Below, piece after piece: positions 7,917-16,023 of a stretch of DNA of 27,342 bases; position 1 is the first letter of the stretch; the number at the start of each line of letters is the position of its first letter. The notes below the pieces were generated by a model, which was not told the origin of the DNA, did no database searches, and was given only the letters and a program-made list of their open reading frames with translations. This stretch comes from Croceibacterium_A sp039927815 (GTDB lineage: Bacteria; Pseudomonadota; Alphaproteobacteria; Sphingomonadales; Sphingomonadaceae), in contig JBDSUJ010000096.1 of the NCBI GenBank assembly GCA_039927815.1, forward strand, positions 1 to 27,342, written 5' to 3'. Made by a program: the position numbers and the translations under genes.

Positions 7917-8729
7917 GTGGTGGAGGACGATCAGGCAATCGTGGGCGATGTCGAGACGACGATGAAATATGTCGTGCGGGGGGAGAAAGCGACGTTCCAC
8001 GCGGGCGACCGGGCCAAGTCCTACTGGCCCGTAGACGAGCACTCCGTCACCATTCACGACGCGCGCCCGATCCGCAGCTCGCTCTCTTTCGATCGCAATG
8101 GTTTCGTGGTCGTGGACGAGCCGACCGATGTGACGGCGTTTACCGATCCAGATGAACTGGCCCGCTATCAGGGGCAGGTCGAGGCGCTGGTGAAGCGGCT
8201 CACCGGCGCCGACAAGGTGGTCAGCTTCGGCCCGATGATCCGTACCAATGCCGGCGGCGCGCATGGGCACAACCAGCCCGCGCACGGCGCCCATGTCGAC
8301 TATGGCGCGCGCACCGTGGCGGACTTCACGTGTGACCTGCTGCCCGCGGAGGAGGCCGAGCGGCGGCTCGCCCGCCGGCACATGCTGATCAACGTGTGGC
8401 GTCCGATCACGGTGGTCGAAAGTGCGCCCTTGGCGGTGTGCGACGCCAGCACCGTCAAGCGCGCAGACTTGTTCGATAGCGAAGTGGTCGGCGGGCTGGG
8501 CGATTTCGGGCGCCGCTCGCTATGGGGTTTCAACCTCGCCTACGACCCCGCGCACCGGTGGTACTGGGTGCCGCACATGCAGCCGTGGGAAGCGCTGGTG
8601 TTCAAGCTGTTCGACAGCGACGAGGGCGCAGTTCAGCACACTGCCCACAGCGCCTTCGAGGACCCCAACACGCCGCCCAACGCCGCGCCGCGCCAGAGCA
8701 TCGAAGTGCGCACGATTGCTTATCTCTAG
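7917..8729 (+). CDS. CmcJ/NvfI-family Fe(II)/2-oxoglutarate-type oxygenase
   Basis: A 270-aa protein resembling the CmcJ/NvfI oxidoreductase group, which is known mainly from cephamycin biosynthesis and fungal natural-product pathways. Visible marks are HVDYG with the HxD pair at H126/D128, the segment INVWRP near 158-163, an HRWYWVPHM block at 213-221, a distal His in HTAHSAF (H244, or H241), and R259/R265 as candidates for 2-oxoglutarate binding. The start is GTG at 7917, chosen because GGGAGGGAGAA lies just upstream; further upstream the frame runs into the divergent spacer. Its role is probably oxidation or demethylation of a small organic substrate, and the reaction is unknown. It ends on a CTAG shared with the convergent monooxygenase. 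Confidence 0.78.
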   Translation: MVEDDQAIVGDVETTMKYVVRGEKATFHAGDRAKSYWPVDEHSVTIHDARPIRSSLSFDRNGFVVVDEPTDVTAFTDPDELARYQGQVEALVKRLTGADKVVSFGPMIRTNAGGAHGHNQPAHGAHVDYGARTVADFTCDLLPAEEAERRLARRHMLINVWRPITVVESAPLAVCDASTVKRADLFDSEVVGGLGDFGRRSLWGFNLAYDPAHRWYWVPHMQPWEALVFKLFDSDEGAVQHTAHSAFEDPNTPPNAAPRQSIEVRTIAYL

Positions 8730-9910
8730 CGCTCCGCCGGGCTGGTCGTCTCGAGGCTCTTGGTGAACATCACCCGTTCGAGCCGATAGTCGGGATCGGC
8801 GACCATCCGACGCATGCCTTCCAGCCGTTCCTCCAGCCGCGTGCCGCCGCCGCAGGCGTGGAATACGAAGTCCTTGTAGGCGCAGGCCTGGGGGCTGGTC
8901 TTATCGAGGAAGATCCGTCGCCGCTCCTCGGCCCAGGTATCGAGCAGCGCCGGATCCGCCGCGTCGAGCACAATCGCCGCCAGCGTCGGCCACAGCGCGA
9001 AGGCGTCGAACAGGCCGGTGGTGAGGCCGAACCCGCCGGTTGGGTTGGTGACATGCGCCGCATCGCCCGCGAGCATGACGCGTCCCTGGCGGAAGTTCGC
9101 GGCGCAGCGCTGGTGCATCTTGTACGGCGAGGACTGGATCAGCTGGTAACCGCCCGTTCCGGGCAGCAAGTGGCGGTAGGCGTCGGGCAAGCGCTCCAGA
9201 TAAGTGCTTTCGGGCAAGGCGGCGTCTTCCATATACGTGCAGCGCCACAGGCCTTCCCGGGTGATCTTGACGATGACCGCGCCCCACGCATCGTCGACTA
9301 CCATGGTCGATTGCCAGTACCCGCCGCTTTCGAAATCGTGGCGCAGGTTGGTGGCGACGAACCGCTCGGGCCAGGTCATCCCGTCGAAGGTGACGCCGAT
9401 CGCCTTGCGGACCGCGCTGCCCGCTCCGTCCGCGCCCACGACATAGCGCGCTGCGAGAAATTCCGGGCCCTCGGGCCCTTCGACCGCGACGCGCACTCCG
9501 TCAGCGTCCTGTGCCAGCGCGGTTAGCGGAGTGCTGAAGCGAACCTCGGCGTTGGGTAGCGCCGCCAGCCGCGCGTGGCAGATCCGGGCCAGTTGGTCCT
9601 GGCCAAGCTGGATATTGTAAGGGAAGCGCGTGATGGTGGAGAGCACTTTGAGGTCGTACGGCAGGCGCTCGTCGGTCCGCTTCACCAGCCACAGGTAATC
9701 GTCCTTGGTGTAGCCAATCCGCTCCGCCTCCTCACGGATGCCGAGCCGTTCGAGCCCGTCGAGCATGGACCAGTGATAGACGCACGCCCTCGGCGAATCG
9801 TTGATCGCCTCCTCGCCTTCGACCACGCACACGCTGGCCCCGGCCTGCGCCAGGCCGAGCGCGGTGACAAAGCCCGTCGGGCCGCCGCCGACCACGATCA
9901 CGTCGTACAT
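8726..9910 (-). CDS. FAD-dependent aromatic monooxygenase (class A, MhpA-like), second paralog
   Basis: A 394-aa flavoprotein hydroxylase. The N-terminus MYDVIVVGGGPTG carries the dinucleotide-binding GGGPTG (8-13), the DG motif is GADGAG (159-164) and the GD motif AGDAAH (281-286). The ATG at 9910 is chosen because the glycine-rich strand begins directly after it and GGGAG lies about 10 nt upstream; the frame is open to 10045 but that extension is not protein-like. It is a paralog of the 4525-5742 enzyme and shares the PERFVATN and HQRCA blocks, but it stands alone, divergent from the long + operon and without a hydrolase partner. It lacks the C-terminal thioredoxin-like domain. It probably hydroxylates a phenolic intermediate different from that of its paralog. 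Confidence 0.88.
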   Translation of the reverse strand: MYDVIVVGGGPTGFVTALGLAQAGASVCVVEGEEAINDSPRACVYHWSMLDGLERLGIREEAERIGYTKDDYLWLVKRTDERLPYDLKVLSTITRFPYNIQLGQDQLARICHARLAALPNAEVRFSTPLTALAQDADGVRVAVEGPEGPEFLAARYVVGADGAGSAVRKAIGVTFDGMTWPERFVATNLRHDFESGGYWQSTMVVDDAWGAVIVKITREGLWRCTYMEDAALPESTYLERLPDAYRHLLPGTGGYQLIQSSPYKMHQRCAANFRQGRVMLAGDAAHVTNPTGGFGLTTGLFDAFALWPTLAAIVLDAADPALLDTWAEERRRIFLDKTSPQACAYKDFVFHACGGGTRLEERLEGMRRMVADPDYRLERVMFTKSLETTSPAER

Positions 9911-9963
9911 TCGATACACTCCCGGCAAAGGGACTTCCGCCGCTGCCCCCTCTCCCCTAGCAG

Positions 9964-9975
9964 TAACGCCCGTTA
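9964..9975. promoter_or_regulatory. Short palindrome in divergent spacer
   Basis: TAACGCCCGTTA has 5-bp arms around a 2-nt centre. It lies in the 98-bp spacer between the second monooxygenase (minus) and the serine hydrolase that opens the long + operon, where a shared operator would be expected. It is short enough to be chance. Confidence 0.2.
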
Positions 9976-10008
9976 GAGTCGCAAGGGCTCGACGCGAGGG
10001 AGAGCGAG

Positions 10009-11238
10009 TTGAGCCAGTCTGAGTTCGACGAAACGATCGAAGCACGCGGACAATCGTTCCGCCTGCGCGGGCGTTGCGCCGACCAGTTCGCGCCCGTGTT
10101 CGAAGCCTTCGCCGATAACTTCCGCCGCGAGGAGGAACTGGGCGCGGGATGCTCGATCGTGCTGGCCGGCGAGACCGTCGTCGATCTGTGGGGCGGCTGG
10201 GCTCGCGCCGACCGCAGCGAGACGTGGGACGAGCATAGCACAGTGTGCATGATGAGCGTGGCCAAGGGCGTTACCGGCATCTGCTTAAACATCGCGATCG
10301 ACCGCGGGCTGATCGACCCGGATGAACCGATTGCCACGTACTGGCCCGAGTTCGCCCAAAACGGGAAGCAGGCCATTACCGTGCGCATGGCCCTCGACCA
10401 CACCGCCGCGATCCCGGTCCTGACCGACGATGTCTTGTATCCCGGCGGGTTCTTCGATTACCCGGCGTATATCCGCGCGCTCGAATTGCAGCATCCGCTG
10501 TGGCAGCCCGGCACGCGCGCCGCCTATCACGTTCACAACCAGGGCTTCCTGCTCGGCGAGATCCTTCGCCGGGTGACGGGGCAGACCGTGGGGCCGTTCC
10601 TGCGCGACAACGTCACCCGGCCGCTCCACGCCGAATATTACATCGGCCAGATGGACGAGCAGCAACAGGCGCATGTCGCCGAAGTCCTCCCCAATACCGG
10701 TGCTCGGCTGTTCGCGGCCAAGGACCAGGCCGTGCCTGACAAGCCGACCACGCCCGATGGCTGGCAGGACGGCGCGGTGCTGCGCAGCTTCGCGTTCCTG
10801 CAAAACCCACACGAGCCGTGGCATACCACAATGAACTCGCCGATCTGGCGCACGTGCGAGATTGCCAGCGGCTCGGGCCACGGCAATGCCCGCGGGGTGG
10901 CGCGGATTTATGGTGCGACGGTGGGCGAGGTTGACGGCGTGGCGCTGATGTCGAAGCACCGGCTCGAGGCGATGATCACCGAGCAGCACAATCAGACCGA
11001 GCTGCTTCAGGAACGCCCCTATCACCAGGCCATGGGTGTGCTGCTTAATACCCCCGAGGCGGTGTTCATGGGCCCCAACATGCGCAGCTTCGGTCATCAC
11101 GGGCTGGGCGGATCGATCGGCTTCGGCGATCCCGACGCCCGGCTCGGGTTCTCGTATTGTTGCAACCAGATGCACGCGGTCGGCACCAACGGGCCGCGGG
11201 CGCGGCGGTTGATCGACGCGGTTTACGCTTCACTCTGA
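10009..11238 (+). CDS. Serine hydrolase, beta-lactamase/family VIII esterase type
   Basis: A 409-aa class C beta-lactamase-fold hydrolase, most like family VIII carboxylesterases. The nucleophile motif is S83-V-A-K86. The Tyr motif is in PGTRAAYHVHNQGFLLGE (Y173, H174), and the third motif is FGHHGLGGS at 361-369 followed by GFGDPDA. No N-terminal signal peptide is visible, so it is probably cytoplasmic. The start is TTG at 10009, with CGAGGGAGAG directly upstream; the next Met residues lie inside the active-site region, so a later start is impossible. It is the first gene of a compact operon and is followed 12 nt later by the CMD-like gene. The likely activity is ester (or lactone/amide) hydrolysis of a substrate or intermediate; drug resistance is not implied. 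Confidence 0.85.
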   Translation: MSQSEFDETIEARGQSFRLRGRCADQFAPVFEAFADNFRREEELGAGCSIVLAGETVVDLWGGWARADRSETWDEHSTVCMMSVAKGVTGICLNIAIDRGLIDPDEPIATYWPEFAQNGKQAITVRMALDHTAAIPVLTDDVLYPGGFFDYPAYIRALELQHPLWQPGTRAAYHVHNQGFLLGEILRRVTGQTVGPFLRDNVTRPLHAEYYIGQMDEQQQAHVAEVLPNTGARLFAAKDQAVPDKPTTPDGWQDGAVLRSFAFLQNPHEPWHTTMNSPIWRTCEIASGSGHGNARGVARIYGATVGEVDGVALMSKHRLEAMITEQHNQTELLQERPYHQAMGVLLNTPEAVFMGPNMRSFGHHGLGGSIGFGDPDARLGFSYCCNQMHAVGTNGPRARRLIDAVYASL

Positions 11239-11250
11239 CAGGATTTGCGG

Positions 11251-11649
11251 ATGGACAAGGAACTCTTCGACAAGGGCATGACAATCCGCCGCGAGGTGCT
11301 GGGCGATGCTTATGTCGACCGCGCGCTCGCTAAATCCGGCCCGTTCAACGACCCGCTACAGGAACTGGTCACGACGTATTGCTGGGGCTGGAACTGGGGG
11401 CGTGAGGAACTGCCGCGACGCGACCGCAGCCTGATCAACGTGGCGATGATCGCGGTGCTCAACCGCGGGCATGAACTCAAAGTCCACGTCCGCGGCGCGC
11501 TCAACAACGGTCTCACCCGCGAGGAAATCCGCGAGGTCCTGCTGCAAGTTGGAATTTACGGCGGCATCCCGGCGGCAGTCGACAGTTTCCGCCTCGCTAA
11601 TGAGGCATTCGCCGAAATCGATAGCGAAGCCGGCGAGAAGCTCGACTGA
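11251..11649 (+). CDS. Carboxymuconolactone decarboxylase family protein
   Basis: A 132-aa protein of the CMD/AhpD superfamily, in the PcaC-like branch. Family features are the block RGHELKVHV (72-80), the TREEIREVLLQ helix (89-99) and YGGIPAAVDSF (103-113). The CxxC pair of the AhpD peroxidase branch is absent, so a decarboxylase or isomerase-type role on an acidic intermediate is more likely than peroxidase function. The ATG at 11251 is chosen because ACAGGA lies 7 nt upstream; a TTG two codons earlier is possible. It overlaps the next gene by TGATG. PcaC acts in the protocatechuate beta-ketoadipate branch, but no other pca gene is present, so a different substrate is likely. Confidence 0.87.
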   Translation: MDKELFDKGMTIRREVLGDAYVDRALAKSGPFNDPLQELVTTYCWGWNWGREELPRRDRSLINVAMIAVLNRGHELKVHVRGALNNGLTREEIREVLLQVGIYGGIPAAVDSFRLANEAFAEIDSEAGEKLD

Positions 11650-12125
11650 TGAAGCACTCCAAGCGCCTGCGGATCGAGGGCGAATGCGCGCGGTTGCCGC
11701 TTTTGTTCGCCAAGTATGCCGACAATGGCGACCATGCCGCGCTCGCCGCGCTGTTCACCGAGGATTGCGAGTTCGCGCGTCCGTTCCAGCCCGACCATCC
11801 GTTCCACGGGCGTGACCGCGTCCGGGCGATTTTTCGCGACCGACCGCCAATCCTGGTGCGTCACATCGTCACCAACGTGCTGGTCGAGGTGATCAACAAA
11901 GACCAGGCGTTCGGGACCAATTACCTGACAATGCTGTCGAGCCACGCTTCGACCGAGCCGCCGCAGGAAGCCGGCGCGCTCTATGTCGGCGGCTTCACCG
12001 ATCATTACGTTCGCACCGACGATGGCTGGCAGTTCAAGAGCCGCCACGGCCGCGTCGCGCTCCACTTGGGCGGCGCCATGCCTCAGATCCCCGCACCCAG
12101 CGACGAAGCAAGAGGCCTCATATGA
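11649..12125 (+). CDS. SnoaL-like / NTF2-fold protein 1
   Basis: A 158-aa protein with the NTF2/SnoaL-like cone-barrel pattern. It has an N-terminal helix pair (residues 10-38), the segment ALAALFTEDCEFARP, the HGRDRVRAIFRDR helix, then strands ending in YVRTDDGWQFKSRHG. The fold is used by polyketide cyclases, dehydratases, epoxide hydrolases and ketosteroid isomerases; this subgroup is often annotated as nuclear transport factor 2 family. Its ATG overlaps the upstream TGA and its own stop overlaps the next ATG (ATGA), so it is translated in step with the operon. It is related in fold, though not obviously in sequence, to the next gene. The specific reaction is unknown. Confidence 0.8.
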   Translation: MKHSKRLRIEGECARLPLLFAKYADNGDHAALAALFTEDCEFARPFQPDHPFHGRDRVRAIFRDRPPILVRHIVTNVLVEVINKDQAFGTNYLTMLSSHASTEPPQEAGALYVGGFTDHYVRTDDGWQFKSRHGRVALHLGGAMPQIPAPSDEARGLI

Positions 12126-12535
12126 CCGTCACTGCCGCCAACCCCGACGAGCAACTGGTGCTCGATTTCTTCGCCGTGCTGTCGTCGGGCGATCTCGAGA
12201 CGCTGCGCGGGTTCTACCACGATGCGTCGGTGTGGGAGCCCAAGGTCAAGGATATCGCCGGCGCGGGCAAGCACGTCGGCATGGACATCATCGACAAGTT
12301 CCTCGCCCCGGTGCGCGGGATGTTCGAACCGGGCGATCCCAAGGTCCACGTGCATACCATGTTCAGCCGCGACGGCTGGGTCTGTGTCGAGAGCAATTCG
12401 ACTGGCAAGACGATGGACGGCAAATTCTACGACAACGATTATTGCTGGGTGTTCGAGATTTCGAACGGCAAGATCGACGCCATGCGCGAGTACATGGATT
12501 CGCATTACACCGCCAAACTGTTCGGCATGGATTGA
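12122..12535 (+). CDS. SnoaL-like / NTF2-fold protein 2
   Basis: A 137-aa NTF2-fold protein. It begins with a helix (DEQLVLDFFAVLSSGDLETLR, about 9-29) and the typical FYHDASVWEP strand, has a central SNSTGKTMDGKFYDNDY region, and ends in IDAMREYMDSHYTAKLFG, a pattern common in SnoaL-like isomerases, cyclases and limonene-epoxide-hydrolase-like proteins. Its start overlaps the previous gene by ATGA with AGAGG upstream, and its stop directly abuts the SDR start. Two different SnoaL-like genes in tandem suggest either two successive isomerisation or dehydration steps or a heteromeric enzyme. That is inference from gene order. Confidence 0.82.
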   Translation: MTVTAANPDEQLVLDFFAVLSSGDLETLRGFYHDASVWEPKVKDIAGAGKHVGMDIIDKFLAPVRGMFEPGDPKVHVHTMFSRDGWVCVESNSTGKTMDGKFYDNDYCWVFEISNGKIDAMREYMDSHYTAKLFGMD

Positions 12536-13285
12536 ATGCGTTTTTCGGGCCAGCCGATCCTGATTTCGGGGGCCGGGCGCGGGCTCGGCGAAGGTATCGC
12601 GCGGCACTTGGCGAAGGAAGGCGCGCGCGTCGGCGTCGTCGACATAAACGGCGACACCGCGCGTGCCGTGGCGCGGGCGGTGACCGATGCCGGCGGGACG
12701 GCGTTCGCCTATCAGGCCGACGTGGGCGGACGGCAGGCGTTCCTCGATGTGGCGGCGGCGTTTGCGAGCGATACCGGGCCGCTCCGGGCGGTTATCAATA
12801 ACGCCAGCGTGCTGGTATACGAACCGATCGAGGCGGTTACCGAGGACACGCTCGACCGGATGCTGTCGGCCGGGCTCAAGAGTGTGTTCTGGGGCGTGCA
12901 GGCGTTCCTAGCTCACCGGGACGAGGCCGCGCCGGGCAACATCCTCAACTACTCGTCGCCGGTCGCTTATCGCGGGCGCCCCAACACCGGGGCTTATACC
13001 ACGATCAAGGCCGGCATCGCAGGCCTGACCAAAGTTCTCGCCGGGGAGCTCGGCCCGCGCGGCATCCGCGTCAACGCGATCGCCCCCGGCAGCGTGCCGA
13101 CCCCGGCGACACAAGGTTTCGTCACGCCCGAACAGTACGAGCAACGGGCAAAGAACATCCCCCTGCGCCGCAACGGTACGCCCGAGGACGTCGCCAAGGC
13201 CGTGTCATTTCTGCTGTCCGACGAGGCGGCGTTCATCACCGGCGCGATGCTCGCCATCGACGGCGGCATAATCGCGGCGGGGTGA
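12536..13285 (+). CDS. SDR family oxidoreductase 1
   Basis: A 249-aa classical short-chain dehydrogenase/reductase. It has the cofactor loop GAGRGLG (12-18), an acidic residue after strand 2 (VVDIN, D36) favouring NAD(H), NNAS (88-91), a catalytic Ser (S141), and Y154xxxK158 in AYTTIKAG. The helix 4 position that normally carries the tetrad Asn (N-L-K-G) reads A-G-L-K here, so the Asn appears replaced by Gly113. The start ATG follows the upstream stop with no gap. It probably oxidises or reduces a hydroxyl/keto group in the same pathway as the flanking hydrolases. Coenzyme preference is inferred only from D36. Confidence 0.9.
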   Translation: MRFSGQPILISGAGRGLGEGIARHLAKEGARVGVVDINGDTARAVARAVTDAGGTAFAYQADVGGRQAFLDVAAAFASDTGPLRAVINNASVLVYEPIEAVTEDTLDRMLSAGLKSVFWGVQAFLAHRDEAAPGNILNYSSPVAYRGRPNTGAYTTIKAGIAGLTKVLAGELGPRGIRVNAIAPGSVPTPATQGFVTPEQYEQRAKNIPLRRNGTPEDVAKAVSFLLSDEAAFITGAMLAIDGGIIAAG

Positions 13286-13290
13286 CGGTC

Positions 13291-14436
13291 ATGTCACACA
13301 TCTGGCTAGCTCGGCTCGACCAGCTGCGCGCGGTGATCCTCGCCGACATCGCCCGCGGCGATTACTACGGCGCCGTGCTGACGGTCGGGCGTGGCGGCGA
13401 GACCGTGTTCGCCGAGGCGCTCGGGGCGCAGGACGCCGCCGGTGCGCGCCCGCTGGCCTACGATAATGTGTTCTCGATTTTCTCGGTCACCAAGGCGTTC
13501 ACCAACATCCTGATCCTCAAGGCGATCGAGGAGGGCCGCTTCGCGCTGACCACTAAAGTGCGCGACGTGTTGCCCGAATTCACCGGGCTCCCGCGCGAGG
13601 ATGCCACGTTCTATCACCTGCTGACGCATACCGCCGGCATGCCGGGCGTTTGGAGCCCCACGCCAGGGATGTTCCTCGACCGGCTGGACGAGCTGTTCGC
13701 CGCTTCGATCGAGCATGTCCAGGGCGAGGTTCCGCCCGGCACGCGGTGCGATTACTCGCCGCTGGTCAACCATGTGCTGATGGGCACCGCGCTGGTCCGC
13801 ACCGATCCCGCGGGTCGCGATTACCAGACCTTGCTGCACGAGGGCTTGTTCGCGCCGCTCGGTATGAACAGCACCGCGATGGGTCTGCGCGCGGATCTCG
13901 CGCCGCGCCACGTCAAGCCCGACATGCGCGGGACCGTGCCAATCCAGCATCTCAGCCGCACGCTGCCGGGCGATCATGCCCTGTTTGAGGACCCTGATGT
14001 GGAAGCGCCGCATGTCGGCTGCGCCTCGACCAGCGGCGACCTCTATCGTTTTGCCGAAATGCTCCGCCGCGGCGGCGAGCTCGACGGCGTTCGCATCCTT
14101 TCGCCCGCCACGCTTGCGCTCGCGCGGCAAGTGCACACCGGGACGATGCCCAACCAGCTGTACAAGCGGGTGGCTGAAAGCGCCGGCTGGGAAGTGCCGC
14201 CGGCGAACCAGGGCATCGGCTTTCAGGTGCGCGGCCGCGGCGTGTTCCACCACCTGTTCGGCACGCTGGCGAGCCCGGAAACGCACGGCAACTATGGCGC
14301 TGGCAGCACGATGTTCTGGGTCGACCCGGCAGCCGACGTCAGCTTCGCGCTGTGCAGCGCCGGCGTGATGACGCAGGCCGCCAATATCGAGCGCTGCCAG
14401 AAGCTGAGCGACCTGGCCCTTTCGGCGATGACTTGA
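13291..14436 (+). CDS. Serine hydrolase, beta-lactamase family (second)
   Basis: A beta-lactamase-fold serine hydrolase of 381 aa from this ATG. Counted from the alternative GTG at 13282, the nucleophile motif is S68-V-T-K71 and the second motif Y158-S-P-L-V-N163; LLTHTAGMPG follows the usual family pattern. The C-terminal block SPETHGNYGAGSTMFWVDP replaces the HxG/KTG region with H-G-N-Y-G. The ATG at 13291 is preferred because GGGGTGA precedes it by 5 nt; the GTG at 13282 overlaps the SDR stop and is also plausible. It is only distantly similar to the first serine hydrolase of this operon, so the two probably cleave different bonds. No signal peptide is seen. Confidence 0.84.
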   Translation: MSHIWLARLDQLRAVILADIARGDYYGAVLTVGRGGETVFAEALGAQDAAGARPLAYDNVFSIFSVTKAFTNILILKAIEEGRFALTTKVRDVLPEFTGLPREDATFYHLLTHTAGMPGVWSPTPGMFLDRLDELFAASIEHVQGEVPPGTRCDYSPLVNHVLMGTALVRTDPAGRDYQTLLHEGLFAPLGMNSTAMGLRADLAPRHVKPDMRGTVPIQHLSRTLPGDHALFEDPDVEAPHVGCASTSGDLYRFAEMLRRGGELDGVRILSPATLALARQVHTGTMPNQLYKRVAESAGWEVPPANQGIGFQVRGRGVFHHLFGTLASPETHGNYGAGSTMFWVDPAADVSFALCSAGVMTQAANIERCQKLSDLALSAMT

Positions 14437-14445
14437 GGAACATCC

Positions 14446-16023
14446 ATGGCTGACGCGGACATCATCGTTATCGGTTCGGGCCACAACGGCCTCGTCGCCG
14501 CGGCCTATCTCGCGGTAGCGGGCCGCCAGGTGCTGGTGCTCGAGCGCAACGCATGGTTCGGCGGCGGAGTGGTCACGCGCGAGCTGACCCTACCCGGCTA
14601 TGCCCACGATCAGCATTCGATGAGCCACATCTTCATCCAGGGAAACCCGCTGCTGCTCAATGACGAGCTCGGCCTGAAATCGAAGTATGGCCTGCGGTAC
14701 ATTTTCCCCGACGTGCCGATGATGAGCGTGTGGGAAGACGGCGCCACGCTGCCGCTGCACCGCGATCCGCGTCAGTCGGCTGCGGCGATAGCGCGGTTCA
14801 GCGCCCGCGACGCCGACACGTTCCTCGAGCTGTCGCGCCAGGCGGCCGAGTGGCTGCCGATGATCCAGGCCGGGCTCTACTCGCCGCCGATGCCGGTCGG
14901 TGCGCAGGCGGCGATGATGGACCAGAGCGCGGAGGGGCGCGAGATCATGCGCACCATCGGCATGAGCACGTTCGATTTGATGGATGAGCTGTTCGAGCAC
15001 GACAAGGTCAAGGCCCACTTCGGGCGCGTGGCGGGCGAGAACCTGGTCAGCCCCGACGAGAAGGCGACCGGGATCGGCGCTTACGTGTTCCTCGGCTTCC
15101 TCGAGAAATTCGGCTTTGGAGTCCCGGTCGGCGGGTCGGGCAGCCTGACCAACGCGCTCATCGCCTGCATCGAGGATCACGGCGGCGCGGCGCGCGCCAA
15201 TTGCCAGGTGCGCGAAGTGGTCACCGACGGCACGCGGGCGACCGGCGTGGTGCTCGACGATGGCGAGCGCCTCTCGTGCCGCGATGGCGTGATCGGCGCG
15301 ATTCATCCCCACGTCTTGCCCGAGATGGTGCCGGCGCTGCCCGCCATCGTGGCCAAGAACGCGCTGCGCACGCACATCACTTCGGCGGCCTGCTTCACCG
15401 TCCACGCCGCGCTCGACGCCCCGATGAAGTTCAAGGCCAACAATGCCGACGGGTCCGACCTTGCGGCAGTGATGTACGAGCTGATGCCGGAGGAATACGA
15501 GGACATGCGCCGCGCGTTCGACGAGCTGCGCTATGGCCAGATGTCGCGCACGCCGCTGGTTGGGGTCGGTCAGCTGACCCAGCACGATCCATCGCGCGCG
15601 CCCAACGGCAAGGCGATCTTCCACGCGTGGGATTATGTTCCATACGATCGGCCCGACGGGCGCAGCTGGGACGAATCCAAGCGTGAGTTCGCCGACGGGA
15701 TGATCGCGCAGATGGGCAAGTATATCGACAATGTGCCCGAGGTGATCCTCGATTATCACTGCGATTCGCCGGTCGACATGGAGCGCACCAGCCCAAGCTT
15801 CCTGCGCGGCGACCTCCACGGCATCGCCACCACCACCTACCAGTCCGGCGCGCACCGCCCCACTCCCGAGCTCGGCCAGTACCGCGTACCGGGGATTGAG
15901 CGCTTGTACCTGGTTGGCCCGTTCCAGCATCCCGGCGGGGGCGTGTTCGGCGCCGGCCGCGCGACCGCAATGGTCATGGCCGAGGACTTGGGCATCGACT
16001 TCGACCGGATTGCGGTCGCGTGA
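14446..16023 (+). CDS. NAD(P)/FAD-dependent oxidoreductase (phytoene desaturase / PYROXD2-like)
   Basis: A 525-aa flavoprotein of the carotenoid-desaturase/PYROXD2 type. It begins ADIIVIGSGHNG (glycine loop GSGHNG at 10-15), with E33 in VLERN placed to bind the FAD ribose, followed by GGGVVTRELTLPGY. The C-terminal FAD signature reads YLVGPFQHPGGGVFGAGR. The family includes desaturases, isomerases and amine-oxidase-like enzymes, so desaturation or dehydrogenation of a hydrophobic substrate is the likely role. GAGGA lies 6 nt before the ATG and the gap from the hydrolase is 9 nt. Its stop overlaps the start of the 70-aa gene. No crt genes are nearby, so a carotenoid role is unlikely. Confidence 0.85.
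   Translation: MADADIIVIGSGHNGLVAAAYLAVAGRQVLVLERNAWFGGGVVTRELTLPGYAHDQHSMSHIFIQGNPLLLNDELGLKSKYGLRYIFPDVPMMSVWEDGATLPLHRDPRQSAAAIARFSARDADTFLELSRQAAEWLPMIQAGLYSPPMPVGAQAAMMDQSAEGREIMRTIGMSTFDLMDELFEHDKVKAHFGRVAGENLVSPDEKATGIGAYVFLGFLEKFGFGVPVGGSGSLTNALIACIEDHGGAARANCQVREVVTDGTRATGVVLDDGERLSCRDGVIGAIHPHVLPEMVPALPAIVAKNALRTHITSAACFTVHAALDAPMKFKANNADGSDLAAVMYELMPEEYEDMRRAFDELRYGQMSRTPLVGVGQLTQHDPSRAPNGKAIFHAWDYVPYDRPDGRSWDESKREFADGMIAQMGKYIDNVPEVILDYHCDSPVDMERTSPSFLRGDLHGIATTTYQSGAHRPTPELGQYRVPGIERLYLVGPFQHPGGGVFGAGRATAMVMAEDLGIDFDRIAVA

Noticed and set aside
11251..11649. AhpD-type alkylhydroperoxidase function for the CMD-family protein
   Set aside because: The redox CxxC pair needed by AhpD is absent, and the sequence follows the PcaC-like branch.
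13306..15930. Long antisense frames opposite serine hydrolase 2 and the flavoprotein (13306-14484, 14590-15930)
   Set aside because: The sense frames carry clear active-site motifs. The antisense translations are low-complexity His/Arg/Gly/Val text typical of GC-rich shadows.
14446..16023. Carotenoid biosynthesis gene (phytoene desaturase)
   Set aside because: The fold matches, but there is no crtB, crtY or crtE nearby and the gene sits inside a hydrolase/SDR operon. PYROXD2-like is safer.
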